The notes below the pieces were generated by a model, which was given only the letters and a program-made list of their open reading frames with translations, was not told the origin of the DNA and searched no databases. Shown here piece after piece: positions 29,513 to 38,680 of a stretch of DNA of 64,000 nucleotides (its first letter is position 1; each line of letters begins with the position of its first letter). The position numbers were made by a program, and so were the translations under genes. Origin of the DNA: Brevibacillus humidisoli (lineage in GTDB: Bacteria; Bacillota; Bacilli; Brevibacillales; Brevibacillaceae); NCBI RefSeq assembly GCF_020923435.1, contig NZ_CP087263.1, forward strand, positions 4,173,970 to 4,237,969. The letters run 5' to 3'.

Positions 29513-31042
29513 ATGGTACTGGACGCAGACATTAAAGCACAACTAAACCAATATCTCCAACTCATGGAAGGCGATATCGTGCTTAAAGTTAGTGCCGGGT
29601 CCGATACCGTATCTGCTGACATGCTGGCCCTAGTGGATGAACTGGCCAGCATGTCATCCCACATTACGGTAGAGAAAACGGAGCTGCCGCGAACGCCTAG
29701 CTTTAGCGTAAATCGCCCAGGCGAAGATACTGGCGTCACGTTTGCTGGTGTCCCTTTGGGGCATGAGTTTACTTCGCTGGTGTTAGCCCTGCTGCAGGTG
29801 AGTGGAAGAGCGCCTAAGGTAGATGAGAACGTCATTGACCAAATCAAAAACCTTCGCGGCGAGTATCACTTTGAATCTTTCATCAGCCTGAGCTGCCACA
29901 ACTGCCCTGACGTTGTGCAGGCACTCAATGTGATGAGCATCCTCAACCCTGGCATTACGCATACCATGATTGACGGTGCGGCATTCAAAGATGAGGCCGA
30001 AAGCAAAAATGTGATGGCGGTGCCCTCTGTTTTCCTAAACGGCGAATTCTTCGGCAGTGGTCGCATGTCGCTGGAAGAGATTCTCGCCAAGTTGGGTAGT
30101 GCTCCAGACGCATCCGAACTGGCCAACAAGGATCCATTCGATGTGCTCGTTGTCGGGGGCGGCCCGGCGGGAGCGAGTGCAGCGATCTATGCAGCACGTA
30201 AAGGCATCCGTACTGGCATTGTTGCTGAGCGCTTTGGCGGTCAGGTCATGGATACCTTGGGCATTGAGAACTTTATCAGTGTGAAATACACCGAGGGTCC
30301 CAAGCTAGCAGCAAGTCTTGAGGAACATGTGAAAGAGTACGACATTGATGTGATGAATCTCCAGCGCGCCAAGCGTTTGGAAAAAAAGGAACATATCGAA
30401 ATCGAGCTTGAAAACGGTGCTGTTCTCAAGAGCAAAGCCGTGATCATCTCAACAGGAGCCCGTTGGCGCAATGTTGGTGTGCCCGGCGAAGCTGAGTTCA
30501 AGAACAAAGGCGTAGCGTACTGCCCTCATTGTGACGGACCTTTGTTTGCTGGAAAAGACGTAGCCGTTATCGGCGGCGGTAACTCTGGCATTGAGGCGGC
30601 AATTGATCTCGCGGGTATCGTGAGACATGTAACCGTGCTTGAGTTCATGCCGGAGTTGAAAGCTGATGCTGTACTGCAAGAGCGTCTCTACAGCCTGCCG
30701 AATGTAACGGTGCTAAAGAACGTGCAAACAAAAGAAATCACCGGTACCGACAAGGTAAACGGGATTACCTACATGGAGCGCGATACCGAAGAAACCAAGC
30801 ATATTGAGTTGCAGGGTGTGTTTGTGCAGATCGGTCTTGTTCCTAACACGGATTGGTTGGGCGACACCGTTGAACGCACACGCTTCGGTGAGATCGTTGT
30901 AGACAACCGTGGCGCTACGAACGTACCGGGAGTGTTTGCTGCAGGAGACTGCACCAACAGCCCGTATAAGCAGATCATTATTTCTATGGGATCGGGTGCG
31001 AATGCAGCCTTGGGTGCATTCGATTATCTCATCCGGAACTAA
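29513..31042 (+). CDS. ahpF: Alkyl hydroperoxide reductase subunit F
   Basis: A 509-residue NADH-dependent flavoprotein disulfide reductase. The N-terminal tandem thioredoxin-like domain has the CHNC redox pair, then an FAD-binding [10 protein letters not shown] motif, the active-site CPHC pair ([12 protein letters not shown]), an NADH-binding [10 protein letters not shown] motif and the C-terminal FAD motif VFAAGDCTN. It passes electrons from NADH to AhpC. A strong terminator follows at 31089. Confidence 0.98.
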   Translation: MVLDADIKAQLNQYLQLMEGDIVLKVSAGSDTVSADMLALVDELASMSSHITVEKTELPRTPSFSVNRPGEDTGVTFAGVPLGHEFTSLVLALLQVSGRAPKVDENVIDQIKNLRGEYHFESFISLSCHNCPDVVQALNVMSILNPGITHTMIDGAAFKDEAESKNVMAVPSVFLNGEFFGSGRMSLEEILAKLGSAPDASELANKDPFDVLVVGGGPAGASAAIYAARKGIRTGIVAERFGGQVMDTLGIENFISVKYTEGPKLAASLEEHVKEYDIDVMNLQRAKRLEKKEHIEIELENGAVLKSKAVIISTGARWRNVGVPGEAEFKNKGVAYCPHCDGPLFAGKDVAVIGGGNSGIEAAIDLAGIVRHVTVLEFMPELKADAVLQERLYSLPNVTVLKNVQTKEITGTDKVNGITYMERDTEETKHIELQGVFVQIGLVPNTDWLGDTVERTRFGEIVVDNRGATNVPGVFAAGDCTNSPYKQIIISMGSGANAALGAFDYLIRN

Positions 31043-31088
31043 TGTGCGAAGACGATGGTAGCTATTGCAGCCGATAAGATATATGGTG

Positions 31089-31143
31089 AAAACTCTCAAC
31101 CTACTAATTTTCCATTTTGATTAGAAGGTTGGGAGTTTTTTTG
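31089..31143 (+). terminator. Rho-independent terminator of ahpCF
   Basis: A long stem (arms 31089-31108 and 31120-31139, core AACTCTCAACCT with AGGTTGGGAGTT) ends in T7. It is one of the clearest terminators in the window. Confidence 0.95.
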
Positions 31144-31277
31144 TGAAGAACCTCGGTTTTTTACCATGTTTCTCCTACAACGAGAAGAGGGTTTCATCGT
31201 TTGGCGTTGAAGTACTATCCCCATTAATCCCCATTATGGAAAAGAGAGCAAATACATACATTGTGCAGGAGGGGGTT

Positions 31278-31616
31278 ATGAACGCCTTTACCATGTCAGG
31301 CTTGATGTCCGCTCGCGAGCAGTCGGGGGAACCGTATTACGAGTTTTTGCGTGTTTCAGCGATGAGTGCAGGAATCTATCAGCTGGAGGCCGGGGCAGTC
31401 GATTTGCAGCAGCCCCATACGGAAGACGAGGTGTATTATGTTGTCCAGGGACGCGGCCAGTTACGCGTCGGCGAGGAGAATATTTCTGTCGAACCGGGCT
31501 CCATTGTCTTTGTGGAAGCCGGGGTGGAGCACCGCTTTCATACGATAACCGAATCGTTGACCGTGTTCGTCTTTTTTGCTCCGGCTGAATACTCGCTGAG
31601 GGATAAGCAGAAATAA
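31278..31616 (+). CDS. Cupin-domain protein
   Basis: A 112-residue single cupin with motif 1 HTEDEVYYVVQGRGQLRVG (one His plus Glu) and motif 2 PGSIVFVEAGVEHRFHTI. The metal-binding His/Glu pattern is present, so it probably binds a divalent metal. Substrate or ligand is unknown. ATG 31278 is chosen because AGGAGGGGG is right upstream; the frame is open further left to 31143 without a better start. Confidence 0.85.
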   Translation: MNAFTMSGLMSAREQSGEPYYEFLRVSAMSAGIYQLEAGAVDLQQPHTEDEVYYVVQGRGQLRVGEENISVEPGSIVFVEAGVEHRFHTITESLTVFVFFAPAEYSLRDKQK

Positions 31617-31733
31617 GCGATTAGGGGCACGCCAAAAGGCAGGGCGGGGACTCGATCAACGCGTACCTTCCACTGCCTGTGTATTCAGAAGATCTGCAGC
31701 ATAACTGGACCTACTAAACCAATCATTGAATAT

Positions 31734-32123
31734 TTACACTTCTAGGGAAAGGGAAATCTTGGCTTTTCTCCTTTTGTGGTAGGTGACGTAGGAACCGGCA
31801 ATCACCAGGAATCCGGGAATCATGCTAGCGATGACGGCGACGGGTGCCCCGATGGCAAGGAAGGAATACGTGGCACCAGCTAGGTCAAAGGTAAGACCGG
31901 CATATGCCCATTCCTTGATTCTGGGAAACCCAGGCACGATAATCGCTATCACGCCTAACAGCTTCGCCACCCCAAGAAAGGGGAGGAGATAGGTTGGATA
32001 ACCAATCTGTTGAAAAAGGGCAATAGAGTCGGCCGAGGAAAGGATGTTGGGGATGGAACCCATACCCATAAGCAGGGCCGTCAATCCGGTACAAATCCAA
32101 TAGATAACCGTGAGTCTACGCAT
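31734..32123 (-). CDS. DoxX-family membrane protein
   Basis: About 129 residues with four TM helices. LPFLGVAKLLGVIAIIVPGFPRIKEWAYAGLTFDLAGA is typical of DoxX-like family 2 proteins. Start at 32123 is preferred on homology length, with GGAGG about 12 bases upstream; 32153 is also possible. It is the last gene of an ArsR-AHSA1-DoxX cassette common in Bacillales. Function unknown. Confidence 0.85.
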   Translation of the reverse strand: MRRLTVIYWICTGLTALLMGMGSIPNILSSADSIALFQQIGYPTYLLPFLGVAKLLGVIAIIVPGFPRIKEWAYAGLTFDLAGATYSFLAIGAPVAVIASMIPGFLVIAGSYVTYHKRRKAKISLSLEV

Positions 32124-32221
32124 GATCTCACTCTTCCTCCTCATCTTCTTCATTCGGCAAGCGCACTCGACGTGGCAGCCTATATTTCCTGCTCGCTTCC
32201 CGATTTAGTTCGCCTTAGCGT

Positions 32222-32253
32222 GCGGCCGCCGGCTCTCAAAGCCAGGCGGCCGT
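32222..32253 (-). other. GC-rich hairpin between AHSA1 and DoxX genes
   Basis: CGGCCGCC and GGCGGCCG arms, extended by GGCT/AGCC, surround a short loop. No T-run follows. It could attenuate or protect the mRNA between the two genes. Confidence 0.6.
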
Positions 32254-32265
32254 CTCCCCATTTTC

Positions 32266-32781
32266 TTACTTGACCTCGTTCAGCCACTCTTCCAAACGAT
32301 CCCATGTCTGAGTAATTCCTTCCATCATACCCATGTCCATGACCGTCTTGAGGGCATCCGCCGACACATATTCACCACGGCTGACCAGTTTCGTCTTGCC
32401 GCCCAGATCGATGAATTCCAATGTTACCTCGGTCGCGGGCATCGACTCATTGGCATTGCCTTCGGCATCCGAGAAGTAATCGATGTAGATGATCTTCTCC
32501 GGCTCCACAATTTCCTTATAAACGGTCTTGCCCCAAGCTTCCATGCCGTAAAATTCACCTTGGCTCTCATCGACGCACTTCATGCAATAATGCCAAACGC
32601 CGCCCGGGCGGAAATCGACATGGCAAACCGGAAGCTCCCAGCCCCTCGGTCCCCACCAATGCTTGAGATGCTCAGGCTCTTTAAACATCTTGAACACGAG
32701 ATCTCGCGGCGCGTCGAAAACGCGCTCCAGCACCAGTACCCGGTCGTTCTCTACTCTTGAAACCATTTTGTTGTTTGACAT
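32266..32781 (-). CDS. AHSA1/SRPBCC-domain protein
   Basis: A 171-residue START-like fold protein. It begins ERVFDAPRDLVFKMFKEPEHLKHWWGPRG, the hallmark of the AHSA1 family, and ends TQTWDRLEEWLNEV. Such proteins carry a hydrophobic pocket, but ligands are mostly unknown. GAGGAGG precedes the ATG. Between ArsR and DoxX genes on the same strand, probably one transcript. Confidence 0.92.
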   Translation of the reverse strand: MSNNKMVSRVENDRVLVLERVFDAPRDLVFKMFKEPEHLKHWWGPRGWELPVCHVDFRPGGVWHYCMKCVDESQGEFYGMEAWGKTVYKEIVEPEKIIYIDYFSDAEGNANESMPATEVTLEFIDLGGKTKLVSRGEYVSADALKTVMDMGMMEGITQTWDRLEEWLNEVK

Positions 32782-32811
32782 GGTAACTCCTCCTCATTTT
32801 AAGGAATGATC

Positions 32812-33156
32812 CTATGATTTTTCCTTGTTTTGCAGTTCCCGCAAGTAGTCTTCCAGATTGTCAAATCTCTCTTCCATGATGCGTTGGAAGGACTTTGCCC
32901 AGGAATCCAGCGCCTGGAAGGGCTCAGGCCTGATCTTGTAGATTCGACGATTGGCTTCGGCCTTCACTTCCAAAATCCCGCTATCGCTAAGCACCTTTAA
33001 ATGTTTCGAAGCTTGGGGCTGGCGAATTCCCAGCCGGTTGGCGATTTCTCCTACGGTCAATGGACCGTCGCGCAATAGTTCGACGATTTTCATACGATTT
33101 GGTTCAGCCAAAGCACTCAGCGTCGTTATGTCCATGCCCGGATTCTCCCCTGACAT
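32812..33156 (-). CDS. ArsR-family HTH regulator
   Basis: About 114 residues with a winged helix (EPNRMKIVELLRDGPLTVGEIANRLGIRQPQASKHLKVLSDSGILEV) of the ArsR/SmtB type. No metal-binding Cys pair is seen, as in the branch paired with AHSA1 proteins. GAGGTG six bases ahead supports ATG 33156 over GTG 33165. It probably represses its own cassette through the palindrome in the promoter at 33237-33266. Confidence 0.92.
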   Translation of the reverse strand: MSGENPGMDITTLSALAEPNRMKIVELLRDGPLTVGEIANRLGIRQPQASKHLKVLSDSGILEVKAEANRRIYKIRPEPFQALDSWAKSFQRIMEERFDNLEDYLRELQNKEKS

Positions 33157-33236
33157 GCCGTTCACCTCGTTACGTGATCATCTCTTTCGAATCATCTCAT
33201 CTCCCTTTTCATTATGGTCATTTTTCTGTTGATTGC

Positions 33237-33266
33237 AATATACCTTATAGGGAATATTCCTGTCAA
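33237..33266 (-). promoter_or_regulatory. Promoter of the ArsR cassette with palindromic operator in the spacer
   Basis: On the minus strand: TTGACA (33266-33261), 18-bp spacer, TATATT (33242-33237). The spacer starts with the perfect palindrome GGAATATTCC (33251-33260), well placed for repression by the ArsR protein. Confidence 0.75.
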
Positions 33267-33480
33267 GTAATATTGATGAAAAAAATTTTGACACTGGTTC
33301 AGTACCGATGCCATTTTATCTTCGGGATGTTTCCTTAACAGTCAAACGTCCTTGTACCTTCATTGCAGTTACTGTGTCCGAAAGTTCAATAAAACAGTAA
33401 GTCTGGACTGTCATTATCTCGTCCATGGTCGTAGTTGTTTCTAATGATGGGGGCCCGCTAACTGTGGCAGTATAGATCGT

Positions 33481-33783
33481 CTAGACGCCTTTCCCGCCCA
33501 GAACCTGCATCCTGATTCCGTCCATTTTCCTGATAAACGGTTTGGCGCGCTCAATAAGCAACTTTGTCCACTCTAGTCCGAGCGATGCCGCATGCGCCTC
33601 CTCATTCTTCCATATCTCTGTTACCCACACGCAATCAGGTTCTGACTCAGAAATATTAACAGCATACAGCTCGCAGTCTTCCACCGATTGGGCGAATTCG
33701 GCAGCTTCTATCAGAATTTGAACCAGTGCGTCACGTTGTCCTTCGTTGACAACCAGCTTTCCAAAGTATCCGAATTTACCCAA
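33481..33783 (-). CDS. Antibiotic-biosynthesis-monooxygenase-fold protein (YgiN-like)
   Basis: About 100 residues of the ABM superfamily: GYFGKLVVNEGQRDALVQILIEAAEFAQSVEDCELYAVNISESEPDCVWVTEIWKNEEAHAASL, the usual ferredoxin-like core. Members include quinol monooxygenases. The exact activity is unknown. TTG 33783 is chosen because GAGGAG lies eight bases upstream; the longer frame to 33867 lacks a ribosome site. Confidence 0.85.
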   Translation of the reverse strand: MGKFGYFGKLVVNEGQRDALVQILIEAAEFAQSVEDCELYAVNISESEPDCVWVTEIWKNEEAHAASLGLEWTKLLIERAKPFIRKMDGIRMQVLGGKGV

Positions 33784-34126
33784 GTGGTTCACTCCTCTAT
33801 ATTCTGATTTCTCAAGTGCCTTCACTTTCTTGCAAGCGACTTGAATTATTGTTATCAATAACAGCATATCGATTCAGGTCGGGCTTCATATTGTAAAAAG
33901 ACGACAATATGGAATCAACGGAGCAAAGGCTGGTTCAAAAGATTTTGTATATGTACACTACACCTTCCCGCTTTCCTAGCGTCTCAAAGCAGACTTTCCA
34001 CCCCTCTAACCTCGTGTACTTAGATAGTAGAGCGATCTCTAAAACGGCTTCTCTTCACATGGCAAAGAGCTCTCTTTATCTTCCATCTCAGAAAAGAGAG
34101 CTCTTTGCTGGCGAAGCTATTATTGC
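33784..34126. other. Intergenic stretch without a gene
   Basis: Nothing coding is supported. It contains the strong hairpin at 34062-34108 near the end of mqo. Confidence 0.55.
34062..34108 (-). terminator. Long hairpin after mqo, probable terminator
   Basis: A perfect 16-bp stem (GCAAAGAGCTCTCTTT at 34062-34077 and its complement at 34093-34108) with a 15-nt loop. There is no U-run beyond the stem, so it may stabilise the 3' end instead. It lies 18 bases after the mqo stop. Confidence 0.65.
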
Positions 34127-35668
34127 TTACACTTTTTCTAATACTTTTGTTTCGGCATCCGAAGAATGAACTTGACTCGGCAAGTTATCGCTCAGGCCAA
34201 GCGCCTTCGCTGTTGCAGAATGGATTTCATGGAAAAGCTCTTGGTCTTCCACTAGCGAGACGCCATAAGAAGGAATCATTTCTTTTATTTTCGCCTCCCA
34301 CGCTTTCATCCGTTGGGGGAAGCATTTTTCTAGTACCTCAAGCATCACATGAACGGCAGTAGAAGCGCCCGGAGAAGCGCCGAGCAATGCAGCGATCGAG
34401 CCATCAGCCGCACTCACCACTTCTGTACCAAACTGGAGCGTTCCTTTGCCGCCTTCAACCGTATCTTTAATCACTTGCACACGTTGGCCCGCTACTACGA
34501 TATCCCAATCCTCGCTCTTGGCATTCGGAATAAACTCCCGTAACTCTTCCATGCGTTTTTCATGCGATAACAGAACTTGCTGGATCAGGTATTTTGTCAA
34601 TGCCATTTCTTTTGCCCCTGCCGCCAGCATTGTGATCACATTGTCCGGTTTGATAGAACCGATCAAATCAAGGTTTGAACCCGTTTTTAAGAACTTTGGT
34701 GAGAAGCCGGCAAACGGTCCAAACAGCAATGATTTTTTGTTTTCAATATATCTTGTGTCCAGATGCGGGACAGACATGGGAGGAGCGCCAACCTTCGCTT
34801 TGCCGTACACTTTGGCATGATGCTTCTCTACCACTTCCGGATTGTTGCAGACCATAAATAGTCCGCTTACCGGGAACCCTCCAATATGTTTGGACTCTGG
34901 AATACCGGTTTTTTGCAGCAAAGGCAGACTTCCGCCCCCACCCCCGATAAAGACGAACTTTGCCGTATGGTATTCGATTTGGCCACTCACCAGATCATGT
35001 ACTTTCACTTCCCACGAGCCGTCGCTAGTGCGTTTGATATCCTTCACACAATGCCTGTACTTGATCTCAACGTTTTTATTCTGTAAGTGGTCAAACAATA
35101 TGCGTGTTAAAGCGCCGAAGTTGACATCCGTTCCAGAGTCGATTTTTGTTGCCGCGATCGGTTCATTGGAGATACGACCTTCCATGATCAGCGGGATCCA
35201 TTCCTTGAGCTTTACCGGGTCATCGGAAAATTCCATTCCTTGAAACAGGGGGTTGTTCGACAACGCTTCAAAACGTTTTTTCAAAAACGCTACATTTTTT
35301 TCGCCTTGTACGAAACTCAAATGAGGGATCGGCATGATAAAGTCCTGTGGATTCCGAATCAGATTGCTGTTTACAAGATAAGACCAGAACTGTCTTGATA
35401 GCTGAAACTGTTCATTAATTTTGATGGCTTTGCTGATATCGATCGAACCGTCAGATTTTTCGGTTGTATAGTTAAGCTCGCATAGTGCAGAATGGCCCGT
35501 ACCCGCATTATTCCATTCGTTCGAGCTTTCTTCTCCTGCGTTGGCCAGTTTCTCAAAGACTTTGATTTCCCAGTCAGGGGCTAATTCTTTGAGTAATGAT
35601 CCCAATGTCGCGCTCATGACCCCGGCACCAATTAAGATAACGTCGGTTTTTTCCTGTACGTTGCTCAT
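34127..35668 (-). CDS. mqo: Malate:quinone oxidoreductase
   Basis: A 513-residue FAD-dependent membrane-associated enzyme that oxidises malate to oxaloacetate and passes electrons to quinone. Seen: the FAD-binding start [53 protein letters not shown] and [14 protein letters not shown], all conserved Mqo blocks. GGAAGG lies five bases ahead of the ATG. It bypasses or complements malate dehydrogenase in the TCA cycle. Confidence 0.97.
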   Translation of the reverse strand: MSNVQEKTDVILIGAGVMSATLGSLLKELAPDWEIKVFEKLANAGEESSNEWNNAGTGHSALCELNYTTEKSDGSIDISKAIKINEQFQLSRQFWSYLVNSNLIRNPQDFIMPIPHLSFVQGEKNVAFLKKRFEALSNNPLFQGMEFSDDPVKLKEWIPLIMEGRISNEPIAATKIDSGTDVNFGALTRILFDHLQNKNVEIKYRHCVKDIKRTSDGSWEVKVHDLVSGQIEYHTAKFVFIGGGGGSLPLLQKTGIPESKHIGGFPVSGLFMVCNNPEVVEKHHAKVYGKAKVGAPPMSVPHLDTRYIENKKSLLFGPFAGFSPKFLKTGSNLDLIGSIKPDNVITMLAAGAKEMALTKYLIQQVLLSHEKRMEELREFIPNAKSEDWDIVVAGQRVQVIKDTVEGGKGTLQFGTEVVSAADGSIAALLGASPGASTAVHVMLEVLEKCFPQRMKAWEAKIKEMIPSYGVSLVEDQELFHEIHSATAKALGLSDNLPSQVHSSDAETKVLEKV

Positions 35669-35737
35669 AATTACCTTCCTGACCCCCTATATTTGTAAAA
35701 AGGAGTAGGTACTCCTGCTTTGATGTCACAAAAAAGC

Positions 35738-35762
35738 AAGGCGCCATCCAGGAACACGCCTT
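35738..35762 (-). promoter_or_regulatory. Terminator-like hairpin in the mqo leader
   Basis: On the minus strand AAGGCG/CGCCTT arms are followed by GC and T6, about 70 nt upstream of the mqo start. A second hairpin (AGGAGT/ACTCCT, 35701-35716) sits between it and the ribosome site. It could be an attenuator, but a TATAAT at 35773-35778 would put the start right at the hairpin, so the role is unclear. Confidence 0.4.
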
Positions 35763-35912
35763 TTCTGTGTTAATTATATATCATTTCGTCTATTAACAGA
35801 TTAAAATATCTACCATTCCTCTACTATTCTATTATGAACGATTTCAAGCGGGTAATAAAGTGAGAAGTGCGTCCACATGGGCCTGGGAATGACAATAAAG
35901 CCAAGGATTTCA

Positions 35913-35964
35913 CTTGGTCACGCTTATAACACGGCTCACTGCGCTGTCTATAACAGCAAGTTTT
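35913..35964. repeat. Copy of the dispersed palindromic repeat
   Basis: CTTATAACACGGCTCACTGCGCTGTCTATAACAGCAAGTTTT in sense matches the right half of the 37.47-kb copy (GTGCTGTCTGTAACGGCAAG). Arms are imperfect. Confidence 0.55.
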
Positions 35965-36098
35965 GAAAAATGACCTCCCCTTTTGCGTAGAATTGGAACT
36001 TAACCCAGAAATCCGAAGATATGGGGTTGTTTGCAGATGGGGTGTGTGGTAAAGTTACACCATCAGTTACGAAAGGGTGACCAAACGCCAATGATCTA

Positions 36099-36266
36099 CT
36101 AATCCTATTCTCTAAGAACATGCGTATTACAAACGATGTTTTCTGGATAGGATTAGTGCGGGCTTTTATATAGGTAAAAAGTGCGACCCTTCTTTTTATG
36201 GAAGCGGTGCGTCTTTTTTGCCTTTCTGTCTGCCTCCTGTCCGAACATCGGAATAGGAGTTTTTTT
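36099..36266 (+). promoter_or_regulatory. Attenuator leader of vgb
   Basis: In order: a perfect 10-bp inverted repeat CTAATCCTAT/ATAGGATTAG (36099-36108, 36147-36156) whose right arm lies in the leader ORF, an imperfect hairpin followed by T6 (36183-36217), and a better terminator with CTCCT-CCG/CGG-AGGAG arms and T7 (36234-36266), all before the vgb ribosome site. This resembles leaders in which a stalled ribosome prevents termination. Confidence 0.65.
36120..36173 (+). CDS. Candidate 17-residue leader peptide upstream of vgb
   Basis: ATG 36120 to TAG 36171-36173 encodes MRITNDVFWIGLVRAFI. The right arm of the 10-bp inverted repeat lies in its Trp-Ile-Gly-Leu codons, so translation would open that stem. 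A weak ribosome site is the main doubt. A second tiny frame (Met-Ile-Tyr, 36091-36102) with AAAGGGTG upstream is the alternative. The role in drug-sensing is inferred from position. Confidence 0.5.
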   Translation: MRITNDVFWIGLVRAFI

Positions 36267-36354
36267 ATTTCGGCGCAATCGTAAGCGGAGATATGGATGC
36301 GTTGAGAACAATGAACAGCATCCTTGATTCTTTCTATTTGGGGAGGTAACTTGA

Positions 36355-37248
36355 ATGAGGATCACGATACACGAATATCCGATCAACGAGCAAGATTCAG
36401 GGCCATATGGCATAACCGCCGGAAAAGATGGAGCCATGTGGTTTACGGAACATAAAGGAAATCGAATCGGGCGAATCAATACGAAAGGTGAGATCCATCA
36501 CTTCCCCCTGCCAACAGAAGATGCAGGCGTGATGTCGATCATTTCGGACCGGACCGGTGACTTGTGGTTTACAGAAAATAAAGCAAACAAGATCGGGAAC
36601 ATGTCGACGAACGGCCGTTTTGCAGAACATGAACTACCTCTCGCGGACTCTGCACCTTTTGGCATAACGGAAGGCTCTGACGGCGCGATTTGGTTTACAG
36701 AAATGAACAGCGGCAGGATCGGCAGGATCACTGCATCAGGTGAAATCACTGGGTTTGAATTGCCTAATCCCAAGGCATTTCCCTCTTATATTACTGCGGG
36801 TCCGGACGGGGCATTATGGTTCACTCAGAATCAGACTAACGCGATTGGGAGAATAACTACAAACGGCGAGATAACAGAATATCCGATCCCAACCCCCAAC
36901 TCCGGGCCGGTTGGAATTACGGATGGACCCGACGGAGCCTTATGGTTCGTACAAATCATGGCTAATAAAATCGGCAGAATTACAACCTCAGGTGAGATAA
37001 GCGAATATGTGATACCAACGCCGGCTGCTCGTCCTCATGCCATCATTTCCGGGAAGAACGGAGATCTCTGGTTCACGGAATGGGGCGGCAACCAGATCGG
37101 CCGAGTTACGGTTGAAGGAGTTATTACGGAATACGAGATCCCAACCAAGAATGCAGAAGCCCACGGAATCGCGATTTGTCCCAACGGATATATTTGGTTT
37201 GCTGAAGAGTGTAATCTAATTGGACGTTTGACATACTTTACGGAGTAG
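36355..37248 (+). CDS. vgb: Virginiamycin B (streptogramin B) lyase
   Basis: A 297-residue seven-bladed beta-propeller that opens the streptogramin B ring by elimination, giving resistance to quinupristin-type drugs. The repeats DGA(L/I/M)WFTE/Q...IGRI recur about seven times. Residues known as important in the staphylococcal enzyme are present at the same numbers: Tyr18, His228, Glu268, His270 and Glu284. GGGGAGG precedes the ATG. It is close to the chromosomal Vgb homologues of soil Bacillales, so it may be intrinsic and not newly acquired. Expression is probably controlled by the leader at 36099-36266. Confidence 0.92.
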   Translation: MRITIHEYPINEQDSGPYGITAGKDGAMWFTEHKGNRIGRINTKGEIHHFPLPTEDAGVMSIISDRTGDLWFTENKANKIGNMSTNGRFAEHELPLADSAPFGITEGSDGAIWFTEMNSGRIGRITASGEITGFELPNPKAFPSYITAGPDGALWFTQNQTNAIGRITTNGEITEYPIPTPNSGPVGITDGPDGALWFVQIMANKIGRITTSGEISEYVIPTPAARPHAIISGKNGDLWFTEWGGNQIGRVTVEGVITEYEIPTKNAEAHGIAICPNGYIWFAEECNLIGRLTYFTE

Positions 37249-37276
37249 CTGTTCTGTCGTGGACCAGCAGTGAAAG

Positions 37277-37315
37277 AGGCCCTAATTAGCAGCATTTTCA
37301 AGCTAATTAGGGCCT
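37277..37315 (+). terminator. Hairpin after vgb
   Basis: A 14-bp stem AGGCCCTAATTAGC/GCTAATTAGGGCCT with an 11-nt loop, 28 bases past the stop. Only two Ts follow. Confidence 0.7.
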
Positions 37316-37472
37316 TGTCCGATTCGTATCTATTAACCGTCTCTAATGCCTTGGCTCTAAGGTTCACCTTATCGGGTCTATCGACGAAATAAAATGATTG
37401 ATTACTCAATTCTTTTCGATTGCTGACTTATGTCCAGAGCCTTCCTTTTCACGCTCTCATTACGTATCCGTA

Positions 37473-37526
37473 AAACTTGCCGTTACTTATGGTACGGTTC
37501 ACCGTGCTGTCTGTAACGGCAAGTTT
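37473..37526. repeat. Best copy of the dispersed palindromic repeat
   Basis: Perfect 14-bp outer arms AAACTTGCCGTTAC/GTAACGGCAAGTTT (37473-37486, 37513-37526) enclose an inner ACGGT/ACCGT pair (37494-37498, 37501-37505). It is the reference copy for the family in this window. Confidence 0.85.
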
Positions 37527-37620
37527 CAAATTCAATACTGCAAAATTTGGCGTTATAGACCGGTAGGAATCCGGTCTTTTTTGTCGAATAAGAACAGATT
37601 GTGAAAGTGGGTGCTATAAA

Positions 37621-38625
37621 ATGACGACAGATTTATTCCAACTATTAGAGAAAAAAATGAAACCTAAATACTCTACAAAATTTGGTATGGCTTTTTGTGA
37701 TGACTCTATAGAATTTATTAAACGTTTACCTAGTGATTCAATTGACTTAATTATGACCTCTCCACCTTTCGCGTTAACGCGACCTAAAAAATATGGCAAC
37801 AAGGATCAAGAGCAGTATGTAAATTGGTTTGTCGATCACTTTGCAGCAGAACTACTTCGCATTTTAAAACCGACTGGGAGCCTGGTGGTAGATATTGGTG
37901 GAAGCTATAAAAAGGGAGTTCCCGTTCGTTCATTGTATCATTTTGAATTAGCAATCGAACTCACTAAGAAAGGATTCCATCTCGCCCAAGAGTTTTACTG
38001 GTTTAACCCAGCTAAAATGCCAGCACCAGTTCAATGGGTAAACATAGAACGTGTAAGAGTACGCGATTCTGTTAATCCAGTGTGGTGGTTCTCAAAAACG
38101 GAACATCCTAAAGCAGATAATCGAAGAGTCCTCAAGCCGTACACAAAAAGTATGAAGAAGTTGTTGGAACGAGGCTATAATCCCGGCCCACGTGACTCAG
38201 AACATGTTGTTGGCCATAGTTGGCAAATTGATAATCAAGGGGCAATACCTGAGAACCTATTAATAAATGCCTGGCCCTTTACTGAAGAAGTTATAGATGG
38301 CCAGCAGGTTTATAATCTGTTGGCTTTATCCAATACCTCTTCAAATGACGAGTATTCTCGTAGATGTAGAAAATACGAACGAAACAAACATCCAGCGAGG
38401 TTTCCAATTGAGTTACCGTCATTCTTTATTAACTTTTTGACTGAACCAGGTGATGTAGTTTTTGATCCATTTGGTGGAAGTTGTTCCACAGGAAAAGCAG
38501 CTGAAGACCTCGCTAGAAAATGGATTACATGCGAAATTGACCCGTATTATGTAGAGACTTCCCGCCTTCGTTTCTTCGAATGTTTAGGGATAGATGAGGC
38601 TGCTTCAACTACAGAGCAAGATTAA
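37621..38625 (+). CDS. DNA methyltransferase (SPPF type, probably N4-cytosine)
   Basis: A 334-residue enzyme. Catalytic motif IV TSPPF (about residue 48) comes before the SAM-binding motif I FDPFGGSCSTGKAA (about 280), so the order is that of beta-class amino-methyltransferases, and SPP-type motifs usually go with N4-cytosine. DIGGSYKKGVPVRSLYHFELA and KHPARFPIELPSFFINFLTEPGD are typical for the family. Codon use is AT-rich unlike the left half, indicating transfer. It converges on the GHKL ATPase gene; no restriction endonuclease is recognisable beside it. The recognition site cannot be read from sequence. Confidence 0.92.
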   Translation: MTTDLFQLLEKKMKPKYSTKFGMAFCDDSIEFIKRLPSDSIDLIMTSPPFALTRPKKYGNKDQEQYVNWFVDHFAAELLRILKPTGSLVVDIGGSYKKGVPVRSLYHFELAIELTKKGFHLAQEFYWFNPAKMPAPVQWVNIERVRVRDSVNPVWWFSKTEHPKADNRRVLKPYTKSMKKLLERGYNPGPRDSEHVVGHSWQIDNQGAIPENLLINAWPFTEEVIDGQQVYNLLALSNTSSNDEYSRRCRKYERNKHPARFPIELPSFFINFLTEPGDVVFDPFGGSCSTGKAAEDLARKWITCEIDPYYVETSRLRFFECLGIDEAASTTEQD

Positions 38626-38639
38626 AAAAGAAACATTAA

Positions 38640-38673
38640 TTAGACCCTTTCAGTGATTTCTGAAAGGGTCTAA
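38640..38673. terminator. Bidirectional terminator between methyltransferase and ATPase genes
   Basis: Perfect 14-bp stem TTAGACCCTTTCAG/CTGAAAGGGTCTAA with a 6-nt loop, AT-rich on both sides, located between the two converging stops. Confidence 0.9.
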
Positions 38674-38680
38674 TTTATAA

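Larger units (their letters stand above)
35669..36354. other. Control region between mqo and vgb
   Basis: No long gene. It contains the mqo leader hairpins (35701-35762), a palindromic repeat copy (35913-35964), and the leader peptide and attenuator hairpins of vgb (36099-36266). Confidence 0.7.
37249..37620. other. Intergenic stretch between vgb and the methyltransferase gene
   Basis: Holds the vgb hairpin (37277-37315) and the best copy of the palindromic repeat (37473-37526). No gene. Confidence 0.6.
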
